This document shows positions 17,267 to 28,000 of a stretch of DNA of 64,000 bases, piece by piece. The translations under genes and the position numbers were made by a program. The stretch comes from Pseudomonadota bacterium. Lineage in GTDB: Bacteria > Pseudomonadota > Gammaproteobacteria > Steroidobacterales > Steroidobacteraceae. The notes beneath the pieces are model-generated. The model was given only the letters and a program-made list of their open reading frames with translations. It searched no databases and had not been told where the DNA came from. Within the stretch, counting starts at the first letter, position 1, and each line of letters begins with the position of its first letter. The stretch spans positions 56,906 to 120,905 of the forward strand of contig JANXWS010000017.1 in the NCBI GenBank assembly GCA_025351005.1. The letters run 5' to 3'.

Positions 17267-19723
17267 ATGGCATTGCCGAATCATGCAAGCGTCGTCATCG
17301 TCGGCGGCGGCATCGCGGGCTGCTCGCTCGCCTACCACCTGACGAGACTCGGCGTCAGCGACGTGGTGCTGCTCGAGCGCCGGCAGCTGACCTGCGGCAC
17401 CACCTGGCACGCGGCCGGCCTCGTCGGCCAGCTGCGCGCGACCCGCAACCTGACCGAGCTCGCCAAGTACACGGCGGATCTCTACCGGGCGCTCGAGGCC
17501 GAGACCGGCCAGGCGACCGGCTTCAAGCAGAACGGCTCGATCAGCGTCGCCCTCACCAGCGAGCGTTTCGAGGAGCTGAAACGCGGCGCGTCGATGGGCA
17601 AGACCTTCGGCCTCGAGGTCGAGCCGCTTTGCGCCGCGGAGATCCGCGAGCGCTGGCCGCTGCTCGCGGTCGAGGACGTCGTCGGCGGCATCTTCCTGCC
17701 GAAGGACGGCCAGACGAACCCGATCGACACCACGCAGGCGCTCGCCAAGGGCGCGAGGCAGCGCGGCGCGCGCGTGCACGAGAACAGCAACGTGCTCCGG
17801 ATCCGGGTCGAGAATGGTCGCGCGGCCGGCGTCGAGACCGAGCACGGCGACATCCGCGCCGACACGGTCGTCATCTGCGGTGGCATGTGGTCGCATCGCC
17901 TGGCCGCCGACGTCGGCGTCGCGATCCCGCTGCACGCGGCCGAGCACTTCTACATCGTCACGGAACCGATCGCCGGCGTGCCGCCGAACCTGCCGGTGCT
18001 GCGCGTGCCGGACGAGTGCGCGTACTACAAGGAGGATGCGGGCAAGATCCTGATGGGCTGCTTCGAGCCGGTCGCCAAGCCGTGGGGCATGCACGGCATT
18101 CCGGCGGACTTCTGCTTCGACACGCTGCCGGAGGACCACGAGCATTTCGAGCCGATTCTAAACGCCGCCGTGCGGCGGGTGCCGGCGCTCGGTGACGCCG
18201 GCATCCAGCTGTTCTTCAACGGTCCCGAGAGCTTCACGCCGGACGACCGGTACTACCTCGGCGAGACGCCCGAGGTGCGCGACCTGTATGTCGCCGCCGG
18301 GTTCAACTCGGTCGGCATCGCCGGCAGCGGCGGCGCGGGCAAGGTGCTGGCGCAATGGATCGTCGAGCGCCGCCCGCCGCTGGACCTGTGCGACGTCGAC
18401 GTGCGCCGCGTGATGCCGTTCCAGTCGAACCGCCGCTACCTGCGCGACCGCACGGTCGAGACGCTCGGACTGCTGTACGCGATGCACTGGCCCCATTACC
18501 AGTACCGCACCGCGCGCGGCGCGCGGCGGACGCCGTTGCACGACCGGCTGGTCGCCGCCGGCGCCTGCATGGGCGAGGCCGCCGGCTGGGAGCGGCCGAA
18601 CTGGTACGCCGTGCCGGGCGCGCGGCCGGAGTACGCCTACTCCTACGGCCGGCAGAACTGGTTCGACGCCTGCGACGCCGAGTGCGCGGCGGTGCGGGAC
18701 CGGGTTGCGCTCTTCGACCAGACCAGCTTCGCCAAGTATCTGGTGCAGGGGCCGGACGCGGTGCGCGTTCTGAACCGGCTGTCGACGGCCGACGTCGACG
18801 TCGCCGCCGGACGGATCGTGTACACGCAATGGCTCAACGAGCGCGGCGGTATCGAGGCGGACCTGACGATCACGCGGCTGGCGACCGACGAGTTCATGGT
18901 GGTCACCTCGGCAATCTGCCAGACGCGCGACCTCGCCTGGCTGCGGCGCGGGATTGCCGCGGCCGACCTGCGCTGCTGGGCGACCGACGTCACCGCCGGC
19001 ATCGCCATGCTCGGCGTCATGGGACCGCGGAGCCGGGCGCTGCTCGAGGCCGTTTCGGGCGCCGGGCTCTCGAACGCGGCGCACCCGTTCGGCCGCTCGC
19101 GCGAGGTCGAGATCGGCTACGCACGCGTGCGTGCGAGTCGCATCAGTTATGTCGGCGAGCTCGGCTGGGAGCTGTATGTGTCGGCGGAGCATTGCCTCGA
19201 CGTCTACGAGCGGCTGGTCGAGGCGGGCGCTCCGTTCGGCCTCGCGCACGCGGGCTATCACGCGATGGCAGCCTGCCGGGTCGAGAAGGGCTACCGGCAC
19301 TGGAGCCACGACATCGCCGACGAGGACACGCCTCTCGAGGCAGGCCTCGGCTTCACGGTCGCGTGGGACAAGCCTGGCGGATTCGTAGGCCAGGACGCGC
19401 TCGCCGCCCAGCGTGCCCGTGGACTGCCGCCGAAGCGGCTGGTGCAGGTGATGCTGGCCGACAACTCCGCGGCCGCGCCGCTCCTCTATCATGAGGAGCC
19501 GCTGGTCCGGGACGGCGTCATCGTCGGCTCCATCAAGTCCGGCGCCTGGGGCCACCGCCTCGGTCGCTCGATCGGCATGGGCTATGTCCGCTGCGCGGAC
19601 GGCGTCAGCCGGGAGTGGCTCGCCGCGGGGAGCTGGGAGGTCGAGGTGGCCTGCGAGCGGCATGCCGCCCACGTCCAGCTCGAGCCCTGGTACGACCCGA
19701 AGAACGAACGGATCAAGGCCTGA
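17267..19723 (+). CDS. Dimethylglycine/sarcosine dehydrogenase-like flavoprotein 1
   Basis: An 818-residue two-domain enzyme. The N-terminal FAD oxidase domain has VVIVGGGIAGCSLAYHL and an LTCGTTWHAAGL motif whose His48 matches the covalent-FAD histidine of dimethylglycine and sarcosine dehydrogenases. The C-terminal half is GcvT-like and binds tetrahydrofolate (GYARVRASRISYVGELGWELY, YRHWSHDIADEDTPLEAGLG), so the methyl carbon released as formaldehyde can be captured as 5,10-methylene-THF. The substrate is an N-methyl amine, probably dimethylglycine or sarcosine, but this is not certain among the three paralogues here. The ATG at 17267 follows GAGG; the open frame extends upstream over the regulator. 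It lies between the XRE regulator and flavoprotein 2 on the same strand. Confidence 0.85.
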   Translation: MALPNHASVVIVGGGIAGCSLAYHLTRLGVSDVVLLERRQLTCGTTWHAAGLVGQLRATRNLTELAKYTADLYRALEAETGQATGFKQNGSISVALTSERFEELKRGASMGKTFGLEVEPLCAAEIRERWPLLAVEDVVGGIFLPKDGQTNPIDTTQALAKGARQRGARVHENSNVLRIRVENGRAAGVETEHGDIRADTVVICGGMWSHRLAADVGVAIPLHAAEHFYIVTEPIAGVPPNLPVLRVPDECAYYKEDAGKILMGCFEPVAKPWGMHGIPADFCFDTLPEDHEHFEPILNAAVRRVPALGDAGIQLFFNGPESFTPDDRYYLGETPEVRDLYVAAGFNSVGIAGSGGAGKVLAQWIVERRPPLDLCDVDVRRVMPFQSNRRYLRDRTVETLGLLYAMHWPHYQYRTARGARRTPLHDRLVAAGACMGEAAGWERPNWYAVPGARPEYAYSYGRQNWFDACDAECAAVRDRVALFDQTSFAKYLVQGPDAVRVLNRLSTADVDVAAGRIVYTQWLNERGGIEADLTITRLATDEFMVVTSAICQTRDLAWLRRGIAAADLRCWATDVTAGIAMLGVMGPRSRALLEAVSGAGLSNAAHPFGRSREVEIGYARVRASRISYVGELGWELYVSAEHCLDVYERLVEAGAPFGLAHAGYHAMAACRVEKGYRHWSHDIADEDTPLEAGLGFTVAWDKPGGFVGQDALAAQRARGLPPKRLVQVMLADNSAAAPLLYHEEPLVRDGVIVGSIKSGAWGHRLGRSIGMGYVRCADGVSREWLAAGSWEVEVACERHAAHVQLEPWYDPKNERIKA

Positions 19724-19772
19724 GGTCCGGCATGATGCCGACGCCGGCGACGCAACGGGAGAGGCGAGCGGA

Positions 19773-22202
19773 ATGAGGAGCCATGCGCGGGTCGTGGTCA
19801 TCGGCGGCGGCGCCGTCGGTTGCAGCGCGCTCTACCACCTGACCGGGCTCGGGGTCACCGACGCCGTGCTGCTCGAGCGCGACGAGCTGACCGCGGGCTC
19901 GACCTGGCACGCGGCCGGCAACTGCCCCAATTTCTCGACCTCGTGGAACCTGCTCAAGCTGCAGCGGCACAGCACGCGGCTGTACGCCGGGCTTGCGGCG
20001 CAGGTCGGCTACGACATCAACTACCACGTCACCGGCAGCATCCGCCTTGCCCACACGCGGGACCGAGTCGACGAGTTCCGCCACGTCGCTTCGCAGGCGC
20101 GCGCGCAGGGGATCGAATTTGAGATGCTGACGCCGGCCGAGGTCGCCGCGCGTCATCCGTTCGTACGGACCGACGGCATCATTGCCGGCCTCTACGACCC
20201 GCAGGACGGCGACATCGACCCGGCGCAGCTGACGCAGGCGCTCGCCAAAGGTGCCCGCGACCGCGGCGCCGAGATCCACCGCAATACCCGCGTCACGGCG
20301 ATCGGGCGCAGCAGCGGCGGCGAATGGCGCATCGTCACCAACCGCGGCACGATCCAGTGCGAGTCGGTCATCAACGCCGCCGGCTACCGCGGCGGCGAGA
20401 TCGCCGCCATGGTCGGCGAGTACCTGCCGGTGGTGACGCTCGCGCACCAGTACATCGTCACCGAGGACATCCCGGAGCTGGTCGCCCGCGGTGCGGCCCG
20501 CCTGCCGCTGGTGCGGGACCCGGACGTCAGCTACTACCTGCGCCAGGAGCGGCACTCGCTGCTGCTGGGCCCGTACGAGTGGCAGGCGACCGCGCACTGG
20601 CTGAACGGCATCCCGGTCGAGTTCGCCAATCAGCTGTTCGACAACGACCTCGGCCGGCTCGAGAGCTACATCGAGGCCGCCTGCCGGCAGGTACCGCTGC
20701 TCGGCACGGTCGGCATCAAGACCGTGATCAACGGGCCGATTCCCTACGCGCCCGACGGCAACCCGCTGATCGGGCCCGCGCCGGGTCTGCCGGGATTCTT
20801 TCACTGCTGCGCGTTCACCTTCGGCATCGCGCAGGCCGGCGGCGCCGGCAAGGTGATCGCCGAGTGGGTCGCGAACGGCCAGCCGGAGTGGGACATGTGG
20901 CCGCTCGACTCGCGCCGCTTCCTCGACTTCGCGAACCAGAAGTTTGCGCTCGCCAAGGCCATCGAGACTTACCAGCACGAGTACGGGGTCGGCTATCCGG
21001 TGGAAGAGCGGGCGGCGGGGCGGCCAGCGAAGGCCTCACCCGTCTACCAGCGCCTGCGCGACGAGGGCGCGCGCTTCGGCGCCCGCGGCGGCTGGGAGCG
21101 CGCGGTGTACTTTCACAAAGCCGGCGATGCGCAAGGGCTGCCGGAGGCGTCATTCCGCCGGCCGCACTGGCACTCGGCCGTCGAGCGCGAGTGCGCGGCG
21201 GTGGCGACGCGGGTTGCGGTGCTCGACCTGCCCGGATTCACGAAGTTCGAGGTGGCGGGCGCCGGCGCCGGTGCCTGGCTCGACCGGATGATCGCGGGCG
21301 CCGTGCCGCGGCAAGGTCGCACCGCGCTCAACTATTTCTGCGCGCCGGCCGGCGGCATCGTCTCGGAAATGACGGTCACGGCGCTCGCCCCCGATCGCTA
21401 CTGGCTGATCAGCGCCGCGGCCGGCGAGCGCCACGACGAGCATTGGCTGCGCGCGCACCTGCCGACGCGCGGCGACGGGGTCCGCCTCGAGAACCTGAGC
21501 GCCCGCTACGGCTCTCTGGTCGTCGTCGGGCCCAGGTCCCGCGAGCTGCTCGCGACGCTGACGGCGGCCGACCTCTCGAACGAAGGCTTCCCGTGGCTCG
21601 CGGTCCGCAGCATCGACATCGGCTACGCGCGAGCGATAGCGCTGCGCGTCAATTTCGTCGGCGAGCTCGGCTGGGAACTGCACTTGCCGGTCGAGCACCT
21701 GCAGTCCGTCTACGACCTGGTCCGGGCGGCCGGTGAACGCTTCGGGATCAGCGACTACGGCCTGTACGCGATGGAGAGCCTGCGGCTCGAGAAGTGCTAC
21801 CGCTCCTGGAAGGCCGACCTCACGACCGAGTACACGCCGCTGATGGCCTCGCTCGAGCGGTTCGTCAAGCTCGACAAGGCCGGCGGCTTCATCGGCCAGG
21901 ACGCGTTGCAGCGAGAGGCCGCCGCAGGTCCGCGCGAGCGCTTCGTGCCGCTGCTCGTCGACGCCGGCGACGCCGACGCCACCCCGGTCTCGATCGTCTA
22001 CGAGCGGGACGCGCCGGTCGGGCTCGTGACCTCCGGCGGCTACGGCTACCGCCTCCGCCAGAGCATCGCGCTCGCCTACGTGCGCACCGATCTCGCTGTG
22101 CCCGGACGCGAGCTCGAGGTCGAGATCCTGGGCGAGCGGCGGCGGGCCGTCGTCGGCCGCGAGCCCCTCTACGATCCGGACAACCTGCGCCTCAAGGCTT
22201 GA
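19773..22202 (+). CDS. Dimethylglycine/sarcosine dehydrogenase-like flavoprotein 2
   Basis: An 809-residue paralogue with an FAD domain (VVVIGGGAVGCSALYHLTGL, LTAGSTWHAAGNCP with His46 as probable covalent FAD link) and a C-terminal GcvT-like folate domain (LRVNFVGELGWELHLPVEH, CYRSWKADLTTEYTPLMASL). After WHAAG it has NCPNFSTSWN where flavoprotein 3 has LLPLFNMSYT, a change near the substrate pocket that may mean a different N-methyl substrate. The ATG at 19773 follows a GGGAGAGG-like ribosome site; the frame is open further upstream without family similarity. It is 49 nt behind flavoprotein 1 and 19 nt from the convergent sox operon end, with no clear terminator between. Confidence 0.85.
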   Translation: MRSHARVVVIGGGAVGCSALYHLTGLGVTDAVLLERDELTAGSTWHAAGNCPNFSTSWNLLKLQRHSTRLYAGLAAQVGYDINYHVTGSIRLAHTRDRVDEFRHVASQARAQGIEFEMLTPAEVAARHPFVRTDGIIAGLYDPQDGDIDPAQLTQALAKGARDRGAEIHRNTRVTAIGRSSGGEWRIVTNRGTIQCESVINAAGYRGGEIAAMVGEYLPVVTLAHQYIVTEDIPELVARGAARLPLVRDPDVSYYLRQERHSLLLGPYEWQATAHWLNGIPVEFANQLFDNDLGRLESYIEAACRQVPLLGTVGIKTVINGPIPYAPDGNPLIGPAPGLPGFFHCCAFTFGIAQAGGAGKVIAEWVANGQPEWDMWPLDSRRFLDFANQKFALAKAIETYQHEYGVGYPVEERAAGRPAKASPVYQRLRDEGARFGARGGWERAVYFHKAGDAQGLPEASFRRPHWHSAVERECAAVATRVAVLDLPGFTKFEVAGAGAGAWLDRMIAGAVPRQGRTALNYFCAPAGGIVSEMTVTALAPDRYWLISAAAGERHDEHWLRAHLPTRGDGVRLENLSARYGSLVVVGPRSRELLATLTAADLSNEGFPWLAVRSIDIGYARAIALRVNFVGELGWELHLPVEHLQSVYDLVRAAGERFGISDYGLYAMESLRLEKCYRSWKADLTTEYTPLMASLERFVKLDKAGGFIGQDALQREAAAGPRERFVPLLVDAGDADATPVSIVYERDAPVGLVTSGGYGYRLRQSIALAYVRTDLAVPGRELEVEILGERRRAVVGREPLYDPDNLRLKA

Positions 22203-22221
22203 ACGCCGGGCCGAACCAGGC

Positions 22222-23397
22222 TCAGTGCGCGGTCTTGATCCGCGTCCAGACTCGCGTGCGGACGCGCTCCGTCGTGGCGCTGACCTCGGCGGTCAGGTAC
22301 AGACGCTGCCGGATCTCCGCGGTCGGGTACAACGTGGGGTCGGCGAGGATCGCGGGCGTGACGTAGCGATCGGCGGCGAGGTTGTCGTTGCCGTAGTGCG
22401 TGTCGATGGTGACCGCGGCGATGACCTCGGGACGCAGCATGAAGTTCAGGAACTCGTGGGCCTCGCGCACGTGCGTGGCGTCGTAGGGGATCAGCCACGC
22501 CGAGTAAGTCGCGTTCGCGCCCTCCTTCGGTACGCTGAAGGCGAGCTGCAGCTCGCGGCCCGTGGCGCGCACGCGGGCCATCGCGACCGCGTAGTCGCTC
22601 GACCAGCTCATCGCGACGCAGGATTCCTCGCTGGCGAGCGAGTTCAGGTATTCGGCGGAGTCGAAGTTGCGGATGTAGGGGCGCACCTGCATCAGCAGCG
22701 CTTCGGCCGCATGGAAGTCCTCGGTACGGGTGGTGTTCGGATCGAGATGCAGGTAGCGCAGCGCCAGCTGCAGTACGTCCTCCGCCGAATCGAGGAAGGT
22801 CACGCCGCAGTCCGCCAGGCGGCTCATGTACTCTGGCTTGAAGATCAGGTCGAGGCTGTCGACCGGCGCGTCCGGTATGCGCTCCCGGACCAGCCGCACG
22901 TTGTACGCATAGCCGTTGATCGCGTGCAGGTAAGGGACCGCATACTGGTTGCCGGGGTCGGCCTCGGCCATCAGCTCCAGCACGCGGGGGTCGAGATTGC
23001 CCCAGTTCGAGAGCAGCCGGCGGTCGAGCTTCTGGTAGGCGCCGGCCTTGATCTGGCGGCTGAAATAGTTGGTGGCGGTGTTGACGATGTCGTAGCCCGA
23101 GCCGCCCGACAGCATCTTGGCCTCGAGCGTCGCGTCGGAGTCGAAGGTGTCGTAGTCCACCCGGATGGCGGTCTCGCGCTCGAAGTCCGCGATCGTCCGC
23201 TTGCCGATGAAGTCGGCCCAGTTGTAGATGCTGAGCACGCGTTCCCCCGCGCGTGCACCACGGTCGCCGGCTCCGCCGCAGGCGGCGAGGCCCACGCCCG
23301 CGAGCGCCACCAGCAGGAACGCCGGGACGAGATGCGGCGCGCGCGGGGCATGGCGGCGGCGGGCGGCCCTGTCGGCGGCGAACGGTCGGGTACTCAC
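22222..23397 (-). CDS. PotF-like polyamine-type binding lipoprotein A
   Basis: A 391-residue solute-binding protein of the PotD/PotF family. The GTG start at 23397 overlaps the stop of the preceding gene by four bases (GTGA). The N-terminus has a signal peptide ending in a lipobox (GVGLAAC), so it is a lipoprotein. The body follows PotF: LSIYNWADFIGKRTIADFE, PVDSLDLIFKPEYMSRLADC, GVTFLDSAEDVLQLALRYLH and RVRTRVWTRIKTAH. The PotF putrescine-site NWSD is NWAD here, and the FFDVF segment with its ligand Asp is replaced by ATYSAW, so the ligand is probably not putrescine. No Pot permease or ATPase is in the window. It is the last gene of the seven-gene sox operon. Confidence 0.85.
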   Translation of the reverse strand: MSTRPFAADRAARRRHAPRAPHLVPAFLLVALAGVGLAACGGAGDRGARAGERVLSIYNWADFIGKRTIADFERETAIRVDYDTFDSDATLEAKMLSGGSGYDIVNTATNYFSRQIKAGAYQKLDRRLLSNWGNLDPRVLELMAEADPGNQYAVPYLHAINGYAYNVRLVRERIPDAPVDSLDLIFKPEYMSRLADCGVTFLDSAEDVLQLALRYLHLDPNTTRTEDFHAAEALLMQVRPYIRNFDSAEYLNSLASEESCVAMSWSSDYAVAMARVRATGRELQLAFSVPKEGANATYSAWLIPYDATHVREAHEFLNFMLRPEVIAAVTIDTHYGNDNLAADRYVTPAILADPTLYPTAEIRQRLYLTAEVSATTERVRTRVWTRIKTAH

Positions 23398-24509
23398 AGG
23401 GCGGTCTTGATGCGGGTCCAGGTCCGCGTCCGGATGCGCTCGGTGGCAGCGCTGATTTCGCCCGGGATGAACGCGACCGCGCGCAACTCCGGCGGCGGAT
23501 ACAGCGTCGGATCGTTCAGTATCTCCGCACGCACGAAGGGGCGCGAGGCCGGGATCTCGTTCGGGTAGTGGATGTCGTTGGTGATCCGCGCGATCACGTC
23601 CGGCCGCATCAGGTAGTTGATGAACTCGTGCGCCTCGGCGACGTTCGGGGCATCGAACGGGATCAGCAGGCCGTTGATCGTGTTGCTGGTGCCTTCGCGC
23701 GGGATCGTGAATGCGAGCGCCGGCCGGACGCCGGCCGCGTGCGCGCGTTCGAGCGCAATCGAGTAGTCGCTCGACCAGCCCATCGCGACGCACACCTCGC
23801 CGTTGGCGAGTGCATTGATGTACTCGATCGAGTCGAAGTTGCGGACGTAGGGCCGCACCGTCAGCAGCAGGCGCTCGGCCGCCGCGAAGTCCTCGGCCCG
23901 TTCGGTGTTCGGGTCGAGGTGCAGGTAGCGCAGCGCGAGCTGGATGACGTTGTCCGGGGAATCGAGGAACGTGACGCCGCAGTCGGCGAAACGCGCGACG
24001 ACCTCCGGCCTGAATATCAGGTCGAGGCTGTCCACCGGAGCCGCGGCCATGCGCGCGCGGATCATGTCGACGTTGTAGGCGAAGCCGTTGTACGAGTGCA
24101 GGTACGGGGCGGCGTGCGCATTGCCGGGGTCGTAGTGCGCGAGCAGGCCTAGCACTTCCGGGTCGAGGTTTTTCCAGTTCGGCAGCCGAGTACGGTCCAG
24201 CGGCTGGTAGGCGCCGGCCTTGATCTGGCGGCCGAAGAAGTTCTCGGACGTGCTGACGACGTCGTAGCCGGCGCCGCCGGCCAGCATCTTGGCCTCGAGA
24301 GTCGAGTCAGCATCGAAGGTGTCGTATTCGACCTTGATGCCGGTCTCGCGCTCGAAGTCCGCCACCGTCGTTCTGCCGATGTAGTCGGACCAGTTGTAGA
24401 CGCTGAGATGCCGTGTCGCGGCGTGGCGGGCGGTGTCCCCGCCGCAGCCGGCCGCGCTGGCGCCGAGGCAGGCGGCGAGCAGCGCGGCCGCGGTACGGCC
24501 GGGCGTCAC
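23394..24509 (-). CDS. PotF-like polyamine-type binding lipoprotein B
   Basis: A 371-residue paralogue of the next gene downstream. The GTG at 24509 overlaps the soxG stop by four bases (GTGA, 24506-24509). A short signal peptide ends in the lipobox SAAGC. The body is close to PotF: LSVYNWSDYIGRTTVADFE, WKNLDPEVLGLLAHYDPGN, CGVTFLDSPDNVIQLALRYL, ALANGEVCVAMGWSSDY and YPPPELRAV. It keeps NWSD but has SNTINGLLIP where PotF has the ligand Asp of FFDVF, so binding specificity has probably shifted. Position in a dimethylglycine/sarcosine operon suggests a small N-methylated amine or betaine ligand (inference). A partner permease must be encoded elsewhere or the protein is a receptor. Confidence 0.86.
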   Translation of the reverse strand: MTPGRTAAALLAACLGASAAGCGGDTARHAATRHLSVYNWSDYIGRTTVADFERETGIKVEYDTFDADSTLEAKMLAGGAGYDVVSTSENFFGRQIKAGAYQPLDRTRLPNWKNLDPEVLGLLAHYDPGNAHAAPYLHSYNGFAYNVDMIRARMAAAPVDSLDLIFRPEVVARFADCGVTFLDSPDNVIQLALRYLHLDPNTERAEDFAAAERLLLTVRPYVRNFDSIEYINALANGEVCVAMGWSSDYSIALERAHAAGVRPALAFTIPREGTSNTINGLLIPFDAPNVAEAHEFINYLMRPDVIARITNDIHYPNEIPASRPFVRAEILNDPTLYPPPELRAVAFIPGEISAATERIRTRTWTRIKTAL

Positions 24510-25051
24510 GCAGGCAGCTCGAGCGCGGAGTCGGCGAGCAGCTCGACGACGTAGCCCGCGAACGAGCGCCACGCCTCGACGCGAAACGTCGTCGGGCCGG
24601 TGCGCCAGAGCGTGATCTCGGCCTTGTGGAATAGCGACCGCGTGCACATGCCGATCGGGAACGGGCCGAGGTCGAGATCGAGCGGGCAGCCGCTCTGCAA
24701 CAGCCACTCCGCGTACGGACCCTGCACCGCGAACGCCACCTGCCGGTGACTGACCTCAACGAGCGAGTGCGGCAGCGACCCGAGCGCCGTGGCGAGCATG
24801 GGCGCGAGCGAGGCGCCTTCCGCGGCGGGCGCTATCAGCAGGTACTCGTCCGGTCCCAGCCGGAGCGCAGCGCGCGGGCCCGCGCTCGCCGCGCGGCAGG
24901 CGGCCGTCGGCAGCGGCACGCCATAGGCCCGCGACAGTGCCTCGATCGCGCCGGACCCGCCGCGGAAACTGAACCGCGTCGCCGCCGGCAGCGGCTCGAG
25001 CCAGCCGCGGCCCTCGACCGGCGGGGGGCGTCGCTGCAGCGTCTCAGGCAT
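24506..25051 (-). CDS. soxG: Sarcosine oxidase gamma subunit
   Basis: A 181-residue protein that matches SoxG of heterotetrameric sarcosine oxidase: a small GcvT-fold-like subunit with LRLGPDEYLLIAP, SLVEVSHRQVAFAVQGPYA and FPIGMCTRSLFHKAEITLWR. SoxG has no known catalytic residue and stabilises the complex with SoxA, SoxB and SoxD in the cytoplasm. Its ATG overlaps the end of soxA by 8 bases (ATGCCTGA, 25044-25051), and its stop overlaps the next gene by four. The canonical soxBDAG order supports the call. Confidence 0.88.
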   Translation of the reverse strand: MPETLQRRPPPVEGRGWLEPLPAATRFSFRGGSGAIEALSRAYGVPLPTAACRAASAGPRAALRLGPDEYLLIAPAAEGASLAPMLATALGSLPHSLVEVSHRQVAFAVQGPYAEWLLQSGCPLDLDLGPFPIGMCTRSLFHKAEITLWRTGPTTFRVEAWRSFAGYVVELLADSALELPA

Positions 25052-28000
25052 TGAGGCGGGCTCCGTCGCGATCGTAGAACACGGGCGGGGTCACCTGGAC
25101 CGGGATGTCGGCGCCGGGCATCGGCACGTAGAGCGTCTGGCCCGTGCGAGCGCGCCCGCCGACGATTGCCGCGAGCGCGATCGACCGTCCGAGCACGGGG
25201 CTGTGGTAGGAGGACGTGACGTGACCGATCATCTGCAGCGGCACCGCCTGCCCGGGGGTTGCGACCACCTGCGCTCCCTCCTCGAGCACGACGCCCGGGT
25301 CGACGGTCGCGAGACCGACCAGCTGCTTGCGGTCCGGCCGCCGCAGCGCGGCCCGTGCAAGTCCGCGCTTGCCGACGAAGTCGGACTTGGCCTTGCCGAT
25401 CGCCCAGGCGACGCCCGCATCGTCCGGCGTCATCGTACCGTCGGTGTCCTGGCCGACGATGATGTAGCCCTTCTCGGCGCGCAGCACGTGCATGGCCTCG
25501 GTGCCGTACGGGGTGATGCGGTGCGCCTGGCCCGCGGCGTGGATCGCGGCCCAGGTCTCGGCGCCGTAGTCGGCCGGCACGTTGATCTCGAAGCCGAGCT
25601 CGCCGCTGAAGCTGACGCGGAACAGCATCATCGGCACGCCGCAGATGCGGCCGTGGGCGACCGCCATATGCGGCAGTGCGGCCGGCGACAGGTCGACGCC
25701 GCTGACCAGCCCGGCGAGCACGTCGCGGGCGCGCGGGCCCTGCAGCGCGATCACCGCCCACTGCTCGGTGGTCGAGGTGATCCACACCGACAGGTCGGTC
25801 CACTCCGTCTGGATGTAGTCCTCCATCATGCCGAACACGCGCGCGGCGCCGCCGGTCGTCGTCGTCACGTGGAAGCGGTCCTCGGCGAGGCGTGCGACGA
25901 CGCCGTCGTCGTAGACGAAACCGTCGTCGCGCAGCAGGATGCCGTAGCGCGCGCGGCCGGGCGCGAGCGTCGACCAGTTGTTGACGTAGAGCCGGTTCAG
26001 GAACGTAGCCGCGTCCCGCCCGACGACCTCGATCTTGCCGAGCGTGGATGCATCGAACATGCCGACGTGCTGGCGTACCGCCAGGCACTCGCGGTCGACC
26101 GCGGCGCGCAGGCTCTCGCCGCCGAGCGGGAAGTAACGCGTCCGCTTCCACTGGCCCACGTCCTCGAACACGCCGCCCTGGGCCACGACCCAGTCGTGGC
26201 TCGGCGTTTTGCGCAGCGGGTCGAACAGCTCGCCGCGGGCGACGCCGGCGAAGCTGCCGAAGGTCACCGGTGTGTACGGCATCCGGTAAGTCGTCAGTCC
26301 GACCTCCGGGATGCGACGCTCGGACTCGGCGGCGACGAAGCCGAGCGCGTTCAGCCCCGAGGTCTTGCCCTGGTCGGTCGCCATGCCGGTGGTGGTGTAG
26401 CGCTTGATGTGCTCGATGGATTCGAAGCCCTCGCGGCGCGCGAGCGCGAGGTCGCGGGTCGTGACGTCGTTCTGGAAGTCGACGAAGGCCTTCGCGGGCG
26501 GTACCGCGCCCGCCGGCTGCGGCAGGGCCCCCGGCGTGCCCTCGAGGCGCGCCTCCGGCAGCCGCGCGGCGTAACGATGCGCCGCGGCCGCATGGCCGGT
26601 CGCCGCGAGCGCCGCGGCGACGCCGGCGGCGGCGCCGTCCTCGAGCGCGGCGCCTAGCGTGTGGGTGGCGCGCACGCCACCGGCGCAGCGCGTGCGTTCG
26701 GCCGCGGTGCCCGGCACGAATGCGCCGAACGCCGCGTCGAACTCGAGCTTGCCGCGTGACTGCGAATGCAGGTGCACGCTCGGCGTGTAGCCGCCGGACA
26801 TCAGCAGGACGTCGCACCGCAAGCTCGCCGCGGGCCGGATGCTACCGTCGTTCCCGACCCGGCCGAGATGCACACCCGAGACGCGCCGCCGGCCGCTGGT
26901 GCCGAGCGCCGTCATCGACGTCTCGACCGCGAGCCCGGCGTCGCGCGCCGCAGTCGCGGCCGGACCCTGCGCGCGCCCCGGCTCGCGCACGTCGGCGATC
27001 AGCGCGATCGCGACGCCGCCGGCCGCCAGGTCGAGCGCAGCCGCATAGGCGGCGTCCGAGCCCGCCAGCACGACCGCGCGCGAGCCGACCTGGACGCCGT
27101 AGCGGTTGAGGTAGCTGCGCGCGGCCGACGCCAGCATCACGCCCGGACGGTCGTTGCCCGGGAACACGAGCGGCCGCTCGATCGCACCGGTCGCGAATAT
27201 CACCTCGCGCGCGCGCACCTGCCACAGCCGCTCGCGTGGCAGCGCCGCAGGCGGCCTCGCCAGGTGATCGGTGATGCGCTCGCAGAGGCCCACGTTGTTG
27301 TGCGGGAAGTAGCCGAATGCGGTCGTCCGTGGCAGCAGCGTCACGCGCGGGTTGCTGGCGAGCGCGGCGTGCTGGGCGACGATCCAGTCCGCCGCGGCCA
27401 TGGCGTCGATCGTCGCGCCGCGTTCGGCGAGCAGGGAGCCGCCGAACTCGTGCTGCTCGTCGCAGAGGATGACGCGGGCGCCGGCGCTGGCGGCGCCGGC
27501 GGCGGCGGCGAGCCCGGCGGGGCCCGCGCCGACGACGAGCACGTCGCAGTGCGCGTAGCGCTGGGCGTAGCGGTCGGGGTCCGGCAGGCCGGGGGCGACG
27601 CCGAGGCCGGCGGCCGCGCGGATCCGCGGCTCGTAGAGCGCGTGCCACGCCGAGCGCGGCCACATGAACGTCTTGTTGTAGAAGCCGGCCGGCAGGAACG
27701 CGGCGAACAGGCCGTTGACGGCGCCGACGTCGAGTGCCAGCGACGGCCAGCGGTTCTGGCTCTCGGCGACCAGGCCCTCGTAGACCTCGATCTGGGTCGC
27801 GCGCAGGTTGGGCGTGCGCCGCGCCGCGTCACGAACCACCGTCACCAGCGCGTTCGGCTCCTCGGCACCCGCGGCGAGGATGCCGCGCGGCCGGTGGTAC
27901 TTGAACGAGCGGCCGAGCAGGTGCACGCCGCTGGCCAGCAGCGCGGCGGCGAGCGTGTCCCCGGCGAAGCCCTCGTAGTCGCGGCCGTCGAAGCGGAATC

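Noticed and set aside
22222..23793. PotF-like lipoprotein A beginning at 23793
   Set aside because: The extra N-terminus is an out-of-frame reading of lipoprotein B; the GTG at 23397 gives a clean signal peptide and the operon's GTGA overlap.
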